Assembly (NCBI GenBank): GCA_035501495.1
Contig: DATJWB010000143.1
Coordinates: 53,705 to 117,704 of the forward strand
Source: JAIQFL01 sp035501495
Lineage (GTDB): Bacteria > Acidobacteriota > Terriglobia > Bryobacterales > Bryobacteraceae
Reading direction: 5' to 3'
DNA length: 64,000 nt
The notes below the pieces were generated by a model that searched no databases, was not told the origin of the DNA, and saw nothing but the letters and a program-made list of their open reading frames with translations. Of this stretch, positions 18,501 through 25,600 are shown piece by piece. Position 1 is the stretch's first letter. The number at the start of each line of letters is the position of its first letter. Both the position numbers and the translations under genes were made by a program.

Positions 18501-20111
18501 GGCCTCGCCAAGAGAGGGATAGCTACGAATCAGCGCGTTGTCGAACACGGCGAGATCGGCCTTCCCGCTGCCGTTCATATCGACCAGCGTGGCTAGCGGG
18601 GAGCTTGCCTCGACGGGCATCGAGCGGAACGGGCGGAAGGTCCCCCAAGCGCCGCCGCGGTCATGCGGGTAAAACCCGCTCCGCGAGGGCGCCGTCACCA
18701 CCAGATCCAACTCTCCGTTGGCGGAGAGCGATGTAATCGAGACAGCGCCCCCGCTGAGATCACGGTCGGTGGGAAACCGTGACGGGTGGTGTGGGCCCGA
18801 ATAGCGGCCTCCGCCCAGAGGGTCCCACTGCAGAGTGACCGTTCCGTCGCTGTAGAGTAGTCCGGGTATCCCTTCGCCGTCAGTGTCCATCCAAACGAAC
18901 TCACCGCCATCCGGGTAACCGGAGATCATGCCGCCATCGAACTCGAGCTTCTCAAAGGGCTGCTTCAACGGCTGGAACGGGGTGTATTCGAAGAGGATCT
19001 CGGGCGTGGAAAGGGTCTGGTAGGTGCCATCGGCTTGCCTTCGCCAGCCCGTCTCCATGACCGAAGCAAGCAGCGAGAGATTCGGCGCGGCGCTGGAGTG
19101 GCCGTTGCTCTGCCGATAGGTCAGGCTGAGGCTCTTCGTAAGGAACGGCCGGCCGTCGAATTGATCGTGAAAGCAGTGATAGATGAGGATGTTGGCGCAA
19201 CGACGCAGGGTGCGGATCTCGAACCCGCTGCGATAGGTCGAGAAGGGATCGGGCCGGGGTTCCCACGTTCCACCCGGGTCGTCGGGATGGGCGAGGGAGA
19301 ACTCGCCGTAGTCAAAGACAATGCGGAAGGCGAAGTGTTCCTCGCCGCCAGCGAAGTAGTTGCCGTACTCGATCCGCGAGAGATAGCGATTGGCGGAATG
19401 GTCCCCTCCGGCTTCCGAACCGGACCGGGATACCTTGGCGCTGTCCTCCGGCTTATAGAAGTAAACGATGCGATTGCCCATCGGGTCCTGAGACTCGTCG
19501 AGCAGCCATTGAAAGACGCGATTGGGGCGCGCGGGGTCGAAAATGCGGGACTCGGCAGTGCGGCCGAACGTCTGGAGGATGTTGTCGCGGCCCAGGACGC
19601 GCCAGTACGCCTCGCCGTTATCTCGGCGCGTCCATCGCTCGATGCCGGCGAGTGGGGCTTGGTCGCGCACCCGGTAGACCACGACATCGTAAGTGACGAG
19701 GTCAATGTGCTCGGTGCGCCGGTCGGCGATCCATTTGCCGGCGGCCTGGTCCCAGATCAGGGCGGGAACCAATTCGCCCTGATCCGCGAGCACGAAGATG
19801 TCGCTGTCGTCATAGCGAGGGATGCCGTTGCTGGTCTGACGCGCGATACTGGCCAGTGGGACCTGGGCCCCGACGCCGAAGACGCCGTTTCCTCCGCTCG
19901 AGCTATAGGTCAGGCTGAGATCGGGCGCGACTTCGCGCGCGTACGGCGCGGGGATGGCAATCGAAAAACCCGCCGAGCCGGTGAATTCCTGTGACTCGAA
20001 GGTCTCTCCGAGTCCGCGCACCGCCCCGCCCCCTTTCGGGGGAGAGATTGGCGGCAACGAGATTCGCTGTTTGCCGGATCCTGACGGGGCGGTCGTGCGC
20101 TGAGTCACCAT
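12573..20111 (-). CDS. Tc toxin TcB-TcC fusion with C-terminal toxin domain
   Basis: A 2512-aa fusion of the B and C components of an ABC toxin complex. Residues 35-370 match the SpvB N-terminal domain (PAPYAREVAPDLSLTYSS, GVFGVGAQVPL). About 390-720 is an FG-GAP/VCBS-like propeller (DTDGEGIPGLLYSDG, DMNGSGKADLAVF, DVDGTGMADLVY), followed by TcdB middle domains. About 1200-2240 is RHS/YD-repeat shell, closing with the RHS core (GLYYFGARYYASWLGRWLKP, GPVDGLNLYAFVAGNP). In known TcC proteins the core autocleaves after this region and the downstream toxin is held inside the B-C cocoon. The start ATG has GAAAGG upstream. B and C are separate genes in the best-studied toxins. It is the last gene of the Tc operon, 40 bases after the Hint gene. 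Confidence 0.93.
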   Translation of the reverse strand: MVTQRTTAPSGSGKQRISLPPISPPKGGGAVRGLGETFESQEFTGSAGFSIAIPAPYAREVAPDLSLTYSSSGGNGVFGVGAQVPLASIARQTSNGIPRYDDSDIFVLADQGELVPALIWDQAAGKWIADRRTEHIDLVTYDVVVYRVRDQAPLAGIERWTRRDNGEAYWRVLGRDNILQTFGRTAESRIFDPARPNRVFQWLLDESQDPMGNRIVYFYKPEDSAKVSRSGSEAGGDHSANRYLSRIEYGNYFAGGEEHFAFRIVFDYGEFSLAHPDDPGGTWEPRPDPFSTYRSGFEIRTLRRCANILIYHCFHDQFDGRPFLTKSLSLTYRQSNGHSSAAPNLSLLASVMETGWRRQADGTYQTLSTPEILFEYTPFQPLKQPFEKLEFDGGMISGYPDGGEFVWMDTDGEGIPGLLYSDGTVTLQWDPLGGGRYSGPHHPSRFPTDRDLSGGAVSITSLSANGELDLVVTAPSRSGFYPHDRGGAWGTFRPFRSMPVEASSPLATLVDMNGSGKADLAVFDNALIRSYPSLGEAGFGAPDLALAQPGFPTEDDPGEQELLTFADMFGDGLSHRVRIRDGMVECWPNLGYGNFGERVVLGNAPVFGEDFDARRLFLVDVDGTGMADLVYASPGHIRIYFNQSGNSFSDPLVLPLPAPYFTASQISFADVKGNGTSCLVMTCLSPTVTHYFYDFSGDVKPYLLSGFDNNMGTRTRITYSTSVKQYLEDKAGGRPWAARMFFPVPVIDKVEKIDAISATRYVTRYKYHDGYYDPVEREFRGFGFVETWDSEEYEQSVAAARASATRVEVPTRDQFVAPTYARTWYDLGDFGAHGRISRQYAREYWRGDPLAANPPEAMFDPAIDWQDPETVRQAYVMLSGRMLRQEVYGLDDSPAAANPFTVSQSISMVRQVQPRNGQPYAVFFTDTAESISYHYDRDPADPRIQQDFNLVVDEFGNILRSCSVAYPRRLNTGKAIYPEQVERHVVVSEDRFINHQETSAEPYRWIGIPCEMRQYEVEGIASSGYFSFSDLALQIAAAMKNPLAYGQPFTPGQRQARLFSWERGYYWDSTQAAALPLGGISARGLEHHVEQAVLTPDLVQTAFGDRLTAKQIAGDAGYWLDQDYWWNRGLILYYLKNADEFFLPCRTGGDFVGVDLEAPLNPTSTVAYDAYSLLPVSAVEYLRGMPVQNPIVPPPVPVTLVVRAENDYQALSPWRITDANGNVDEALYDPMGRVVVTTAYGIEEGRAVGDLPLSSYQPVTNPDFNNVIADPPKYLQNASSFFFYDLLAWCDRWQPVSAVGLQRQTYVRDLEPGETSIIDVHITYADGFGRVIEQKLKADPGPLVARDANGAVVREPSGAALLTAGQRWIASGRTVFNNKALPAREYFPFYSPTPDYETLWQCTQPGLVPPPAVLFYDAINRLIRTDTPKGFFSKVEFSPWETRKFDEDDTVKDSTYYKNFPTHPTTPAEKNEKDALDKAAAFYNTPEIEILDTLGRTVRVLQNNLGAVRVSDLEPIVAGSGETARQLFDQLIAYGYLRTDGQDPAVAWVTETVRPYSADFQARIHREFPAFAGPLLAFLKTNGLTTLRELDIAGHEVRVTDPRLLYENVTLGSDFHNAVNLLDMSGNVLVEQNADSGLTRSLHNIFARLWWNLTPRNFEQTVEYDRLFRRLKVRVKGLDNSGTVVTDTLAEVYTYGETQSDSENRNLRGRLYELRDQSGLLTDSLYGLRGDPLRTTRQFTVHYKEPIDWASDVPLQKETYQSDFAFNELGQPVSETPPDRSAIRTSYNQAGQVAAISVAFPDGISQTILQKIDYNANGDRVSVLRGNGTLTAFEYEATTLRLLRLSSTRPDVGPNGAARAPLLQDISYTYDPVGNVTRVYDATYQAVFHNNQKVEPLSGYTYDALYRVIEATGRQHSGITATTWRNNSVDGDFKQSKFFPLPNDGNALENYRESYGFDDAGNLTGVSHQATNSWSRTQQIMPDSNRLKSVSARNGPGYSYPISYDNAGNQRQLDINSPVNLTWNCCDNLVSARIITRPSEPDDSDYYTYDSDELRTRKISERLVNHGSATEVETTFYLGNYEVKRVERAGGPVTLERQCLRILDDGICAATIFHWVQDDHGREVPQPGTRSTRYQLDNLLRSVSLELSPDAEIISYEEYFPFGGTSYLAGPSRQEVARKDYRYMGKECDDSTGLYYFGARYYASWLGRWLKPDPAGPVDGLNLYAFVAGNPLRYSDPSGYSKKTAAKKSSSKKSSSKTSSSQKGISKSKKTKKSVDSKYFTSSGGTVKGKAKARPTNQNGKGPQQKIAERLENASVTLPQHMTDYIDDVNANGKADLTGLGLDICHVTSADTMKETTAEAISQRDTLSKKDKRKYEEAIEETISSDEEEDRKRYKKKARKMLDPNTPVQESLEIGDELLTRVNKASRNLRPDHNRTNRGIGKNKDAFIVGKKEESRSRGINDKWNNSRDSLGLKKDVPRTKDVGGQTLIKSSSVDPVPKNAFITPPKKTFQL
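12576..13391 (-). other. Hypervariable C-terminal toxin region of the TcB-TcC fusion
   Basis: Residues 2241-2512 follow the RHS core end (RYSDPSGY). They begin with a Lys/Ser-rich tail (SKKTAAKKSSSKKSSSKTSS and more) and continue into a globular, highly charged domain I do not recognise. Two candidate active-site segments are LDICHVTSADTM (His about 2346) and RNLRPDHNRTNRGIGKN (His about 2433). The second has the Asn/Arg-rich look of HNH/His-Me-finger nuclease toxins found at RHS tips; this is inference. Two hand-counted 60-base rows here (12961, 13321) are 50-52% GC against 58-68% for two rows in the RHS part (14041, 15841), consistent with a module swapped in from elsewhere. Confidence 0.7.
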
Positions 20112-20151
20112 GAAGGGCCTTTCACAATGAGCGCGGTGCAGTCGGGCGGGC

Positions 20152-22008
20152 TTACGCCGCCGGCGTCTTGAAACTGACGGTCACATGCGCGGGGTCGAGC
20201 CCCGTACCGAGGATTGACACCAGATTGTGAACCGTGACTTTGTAGTCAGTGTCGGGCTTGAGCATGACTTCCAGGTGGATGACGAAGCCAGTGCTGGCAT
20301 CCAGTTTCGCGCCGGTCACGGGCGCGGGGGGATCCAACGTGTAGTTGGCGGCGTCGGAACCCGTTTCGTTGTTAACAGCCAGGCTCAACGTCAACGTGAC
20401 CGCTTCAGTCGATCGTGCGACGGCCCTTTCGAGCGAGATTCTCGGCAGCGGATCGCCGCCCGCGCATTCCGGCAGACCGCCGCCGGCGGTTGCCGATTCG
20501 ATGGCTTTAATGCGGCAGGCGAGACCGGGGTCGTTGAGCGGGTCCTTGGGATTGCCGTGAGCGTGTTCCGGCTTGACCAGCGCGAACAGGGCCTTCCACT
20601 GCGCCATCGCTTCCAGCACATAAGTGAGGAATGGATCGCCGACCCAGTTCAGGCGCGCAGCGGCGCCGAAAGCGTAAGCGTCCGCCTGTCCGACCGCGGA
20701 GTACCCGGCCGCGTTCTTCGGCACGCCGGCGTTGAAGCAGCCGACCCCGTGCGCCATGGCGGTGAACAGGCCTTCGTAATTGAATCCTTGCATGCGCGCC
20801 AGCCCGCCGTTGACCTGCACGATCTTTTGCCCGTAGGCTTCAAAGGCATACAGATTGGGCGAGACGTCGATGGCGTCGTAGTAGAAATGAATGTCGGGGA
20901 AAAATCCGGACAACTGGGCCTTGACTGTGTTGAACAGGGTGAGCGGGATGGGGTTGGAGAGGGGAGCCTGCACGCCCTTGGTCATGATGTCGTCGGCCTG
21001 ATCCCTGGTCAGAAACATCTGCGCGCCGGGGGGCGTGTCCCGGACTTTCCGATAGGTCCGGAAGACGCCGGAAGTCGTCGGCCGGATCAGGGTGCCGGGC
21101 GCTGCTTTCCCTGACGGAACGAATTCGAACACGGCATCGGCGCGGGTCATGTGCTGGGCATGGGCGGTGGCGTCGAAGTCCGCGGTGCCGATCAGGGGAA
21201 GCTGGTCATAGTTTGGCTCCTTCAACTCCGCGGGCAAATCGGAGAAGCCGCTCTGCAGGGCAAAATCTCCGGCTACCGCGCCGGCCGCCAGCAGCAGGTG
21301 CCCATTCGGGCTGCCAGTCCATGGTTCGTCGGTAGCAATGTGGTGCACGCCGCCGTCGTATTGGCCGATACTGACCAGTTGCACCGGGAGCGGTTTGCCA
21401 TCGCGATCGACCAGTTGCTGGCCGGGACGCAGCTTGCCGCCGGTAGTGAACTTTCCGTCAGCCAGAAGGAACGGTTGATCGGTGTTACAGATCAGTTCCC
21501 GCCCGGCGCCCTCGCCGAAAACGATGTACACCATCATGGGCTGGAAGCCTTCGCGGCTGGTTCCCATGCTGAAGCGCACCTTCGCGGTTGACCATGTGAT
21601 CCGGCTGCCGCCGGCGGATAGCGATGCAGCCAGGACTTCCTCGCCGCGCTGGATGGAGTCGATCGGAACCTCGCCGGAGGGCACCGCGATGAGGGTGTCG
21701 CTGGCCAGGCATGAGCAGCAGCAGTAACATTGAGCCGCCTGCCAGGCCGGGTCCTTCGCATGAAGATTGCCGCAGTCTGTAAAAAACGTCGCTGAAGGAA
21801 AATATACGTACTGATTGGTTTTGGTATTACGGCAAACCAGGCAGATGATCGGGAAATAAAAGATACCCGCAGTGAAGCAGGTCTGATGGTATCCGGGATC
21901 GAGTCCGGTTACATCATCGCAATGAAACGGGGTGATTAGATTCTGGCAGGCCGGGCCGAGGCCCTTGCTGTTCAGGTTCTTTAGACACTCTGCTGGATCG
22001 TAACCCAT
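20152..22008 (-). CDS. Hint-like, peptidase-like protein in the Tc operon
   Basis: A 618-aa protein with four parts. An N-terminal Cys-rich segment ends in CYCCCSC. A Hint-like domain (about 100-240) starts at the Cys before LASDTLIAVPSGEVPIDSI and has KLRPGQQLVDRDG and GVHHIATDEPW; the motif expected to contain TxxH reads NTDQPF. A domain at about 355-500 aligns with M48-like metallopeptidases (GGLARMQGFNYEGLFTAMAH, then GQADAYAFGAAARL, then RIKAIESA), but the HExxH site reads HGVGC. The last 95 residues look like an SbsA Ig-like domain. I chose the ATG at 22008 (AAAGG upstream) over the GTG at 22017. It lies between the TcA-side and TcB-TcC genes. Cleavage, processing or structural roles are guesses. 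Confidence 0.75.
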   Translation of the reverse strand: MGYDPAECLKNLNSKGLGPACQNLITPFHCDDVTGLDPGYHQTCFTAGIFYFPIICLVCRNTKTNQYVYFPSATFFTDCGNLHAKDPAWQAAQCYCCCSCLASDTLIAVPSGEVPIDSIQRGEEVLAASLSAGGSRITWSTAKVRFSMGTSREGFQPMMVYIVFGEGAGRELICNTDQPFLLADGKFTTGGKLRPGQQLVDRDGKPLPVQLVSIGQYDGGVHHIATDEPWTGSPNGHLLLAAGAVAGDFALQSGFSDLPAELKEPNYDQLPLIGTADFDATAHAQHMTRADAVFEFVPSGKAAPGTLIRPTTSGVFRTYRKVRDTPPGAQMFLTRDQADDIMTKGVQAPLSNPIPLTLFNTVKAQLSGFFPDIHFYYDAIDVSPNLYAFEAYGQKIVQVNGGLARMQGFNYEGLFTAMAHGVGCFNAGVPKNAAGYSAVGQADAYAFGAAARLNWVGDPFLTYVLEAMAQWKALFALVKPEHAHGNPKDPLNDPGLACRIKAIESATAGGGLPECAGGDPLPRISLERAVARSTEAVTLTLSLAVNNETGSDAANYTLDPPAPVTGAKLDASTGFVIHLEVMLKPDTDYKVTVHNLVSILGTGLDPAHVTVSFKTPAA

Positions 22009-22098
22009 CGTTGTCACCTTTCCGGTCTGGCGCGTTGAAGCGCGGGTTCGCTGTTGCGTTCACTTCCATGGGGCAATACGCACTGCCCCGGTAATGTC

Positions 22099-22659
22099 TC
22101 ACGGAGTCACTGCCAATGGTTCGCCCCAACGGTTGAGCCCGCCATGGTCCGGATCGGGATCGGGGCAGGTATCGCCCGGGCGGCGCGCCTTGACCGTCAC
22201 CACGCAGCCACATTGGTCGCAGACGCCCGGCTGGCCGGCTTCGGCTCCTGCCATGGCGTACAAGCGCCGTTGATCTTCGGGAGGGGTGCGCAGGTGCGGG
22301 CACGCGCGGCAGGCGGACAGGCGGCGCCGGAGGACGGCGTCGGGCACGGTGGAGAAGCCGGTCTTCGCCCAACGAAGCAACGACTCGGCCGCGGTGCGGG
22401 CGAGCGACGCCGCGCTTTTGGGCGGGGCGAAGGGCTGCGGGTGCGGGCGCGGCGGGTTGGCCAGCAGGCGCGAGAGGAACTCCGCGTCACCGCGGCAAAC
22501 CAGCAGGTGCTGCGCATACGTCGGATCCTCGATCGCGGCGCGGAATACCGCCTCGTTCACCGGCTCGTCCAGACCGAGGATGACCGCCATTTCGGCGCGC
22601 AACTCGTCGATGCTTTTGGTGGCTATCGTTTCTTCCATAGTTCGTAGTCTCGAGGTCAA
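22099..22659 (-). CDS. Small Cys-rich (zinc-ribbon-like) protein in the Tc operon
   Basis: Up to 186 residues. The N-terminal part (IDELRAEMAVILGLDEPVNE) is helical and acidic, and a Pro-rich linker follows near 75-85. The C-terminal 75 residues carry Cys pairs: LSACRACPHL and then VCDQCGCVVTVKARRPGDTC, ending with a conserved-looking NRWGEP. This looks like a metal-binding knuckle. The longest frame starts with TTG at 22659 and overlaps the TcA stop (TTGA), suggesting coupling; an ATG at 22638 is an alternative. No homologue in canonical Tc loci is known to me. It may be a chaperone, assembly or regulatory factor of the toxin, but this is inference from position only. Confidence 0.65.
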   Translation of the reverse strand: MTSRLRTMEETIATKSIDELRAEMAVILGLDEPVNEAVFRAAIEDPTYAQHLLVCRGDAEFLSRLLANPPRPHPQPFAPPKSAASLARTAAESLLRWAKTGFSTVPDAVLRRRLSACRACPHLRTPPEDQRRLYAMAGAEAGQPGVCDQCGCVVTVKARRPGDTCPDPDPDHGGLNRWGEPLAVTP

Positions 22660-25600
22660 AAGACTTTTGCCCGGTACAAAACGATCGTCTCAATCGATGT
22701 CAGCTTGTCGCCGTTGATGAAGCCGTTGGCTAGCAGGACCGCGATCTGGGGATCCTTGAGGGCGAAAGTGAAATTCCAGGAGCGCGGCAGTGTCTTGCCG
22801 TCCCACTGCAGGCCGGGCACGGTGCCCTGGCCCTGGTCAAGTTGCGGCGTGGCGGTCTCGGGGCCCACTTTGATGGACAGGAAGGCCGCGGTGGCGGGGA
22901 GACTGACGCCGGCGGCAACTATCAGGCGGACGATCACCTCCACGTACGTCAGCTCCTTGAAGAATCCGATTTGCGACGGGTCCACTTCCAAGGTGAGCGT
23001 TTGCGCATCGGGGTTGGAGCGGTTGGAAAGGAATGCCTGCCATGCGGCGCTTTGCATCGCCGCGTTGAGGTAGACGCCGCCGGTGAGGGGCGCCTGGCCC
23101 AGCGCAGTCTTGACCTGGCCCTCGAGCGTTCCGTCGAACCGTGCCCGGTAACGCACGGTGACGATCACATCGGAAAGTTGCTGGAAGTCGAAGCGGTTGG
23201 TCTCGAGCGGCATATCGAGCTGCCATTCCGAGACCGCGCCGGTGTTCTCGAACGGCAGGTAGCGCTGATCCTGGAAGTCGAGCACAAACATGCCCGAGTC
23301 ATCGACGCCCCGCGAGATGGCGACACTCTGCCCGGATGCCCAGTCCTGGCGCAATCCGTGCGACGGCTTGTCGGGCGTGAGTCCCAGCAGGTAGTTCACG
23401 ACATCGATGTGTCCCTCAGTGGCCACACTGTTCTTCGTCTGCGTGAGAATTGCTTTGATGTTCTGATAGGGTCCGACTACTGCCGGAATCGAGATGGATA
23501 TGGTCTTGATCTTGCGAGCGTATTGGCCGGGATAGTCGTAATCGAACAGAGCTTCGCTGAACTGGAAATGGCATTTGCCCTTGGTCTTGAGGGCGAGCAA
23601 TTGACCGGGTGCGGTCATCGCCAGCGAGATCGACCGCTCCACCTCGAGCGCCCGTGTGTCTCCCGTGCGGTAGGCATCGTCCATGCGATTGAGCGCGAGG
23701 CGGAGCCCATCGCCCGCGGTCAGGCCCCTGCGCAAGCCATCCCAGTACTGGAAGGAGACGAAGGACTGGTTCGAGTCCATTTCGAACTGGTACGCGGCTT
23801 CGGCCTGCCGCGCAGCCCGCAGGGCAAGGGCATAGGTTTGGAAGTAGACGGCGGCGAGGCGCCCCAGCATCCATTGGTACAGCTCCCGGCTGGTGAATTG
23901 GGCCCGCAGGTAGTCGTCGATGGCTTGGTTTTGGCTGATCGATTTCAAGTGAATGGCGAGTTCCTGCTGAGCGGCCTGCAACTGGAAGGTGGCGGCTGAA
24001 ATCTGCTCGGTGAGCGTGTCGACGTCGGCCAGCGCCTGCTGCGCCTGGAGGCCCCAGTCCTGCGCCCGGCGGGCGTAGCCGCCCATGGTGGCGGCCCGGT
24101 CGGCGATGAAGCTGCTGATCTCCGCGCCGATCTCGAACACGCCGGACGCAGCGTTGACTGCCGAACCGAGCTGCACGCCGCCATAGGTCATCGCGAAGGG
24201 CGATCCGACTTGCGGCACCGCATAGGCAATGGTGGCCGCTGTTTTGCTGATGCTCCCCAGAATGTTGAACGCGAGGGCGGCTTCGGTGGCCGCCAGGTTG
24301 GTGGTTTCGTATGCGTTCAGGCCGGCGGCAATCAGGTTGTTGTAGAAATTCAAGCGGCCCTGTGCGGCGCCCCGCGAAGAGGTCAGTGATTGAATGGTGG
24401 CCTTCAGCTCGTCGATGCGGGCCTGCCGGATCTGAGTGGTCATCGCCAGAATCTGAGCTTCCTGGCTGACGCGTAGAAGATCGAGGCCCTGAGCGTCGCT
24501 CTTTTCCGACACCGAAAGCAGCGAGTTGCCGAGTTCGATCACGGTGGCGCACAGGCTTTGGGCCGCGACGGCCGCCGAACTGTATCGGTAAGGCGAAAGG
24601 ACTGCGTTGGGCGTGGAATTGCCTTGCACGTTGTTGCCCGCGGCGGCGGCGCGCACCAGGTCGAGAGGGTTGAGAGGCGGCTCAAACAGCGGCAGGGCGC
24701 GGACCACGCCCGCGATATTCATCGAGTTGTTGATCTTGTACATCCGGTCCAGGATCGTGTCCCACCGGCTCATCAGGTTGCTGTTTTCCGGGACGCAGAA
24801 ATACACGTAAAGGTCGTTGAAGGCGTGGTCGCCCATCGACGCGTCCGGCCCGGGCCCGGTGCCGCCGGTGAAATGCTCCAGATCGATCAGGAATTGCGGA
24901 ATTCCGTCCGGATACTTGGCCTTGATCTTGGTGAACGTCAGCGCGAGATCGGCGCCCGGAGCCTCCCCCACCTGCTGCGGTTTGGGCCCCAGCAGGTCAT
25001 AGGTGTACACGTACAGCATGTATGCGGCGGTAATGGTTTCCCAGGTGTCGCCTGTGAACAACTGGTCGCCCCACGCGATCAGGTTGTCCACGTACTGCAT
25101 CAGGGTGGCCTTTTCGAAGGCGCCGGGGCGCAACCTGGCGATGGCGAACGGATCGAACGGATCGTCGTTGTAGATTCTGATGGCGGGATTGTTGTCGCTG
25201 AGCATTTCCTTCAGCGTCTCCAGTGTGTGGGCGCGGAACGGGCGGAAGCGCCAGAAGTGGCTGGCCGGAGCGGTGAGCTGGTAATTCAGCAGGATGTTGC
25301 GGACCATCGACACTTGCAGGTCGGTCAAGGTGGGATCGGCCGTTTTGAGAAAGCTGAGATCCGTCACCGCGCGGAAGTCCGGATTGACTATGCCTTCCTC
25401 GAGGATGGGCTCGGGCGGCTGGCCGATCTCATGGTCCTCCAATTGGGTGATGATGCCCGCCGCCTGCTGCAGAGATATTTCCTGGGCGGTCTCGGCGACG
25501 ATGACCTTGTCGGTGACATACTTCAAGGCGATCGTCGGATTGAACACGTATTGCAGCCAGGCTTGCGCTTCGGGGAACTGCTGGTTGGTGTTGAGAGCAT

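Noticed and set aside
20152..22008. Reading the Hint-like domain as an intein
   Set aside because: It sits near the N-terminus after a Cys-cluster and is not inserted in a conserved host protein; splice-junction residues are not evident.
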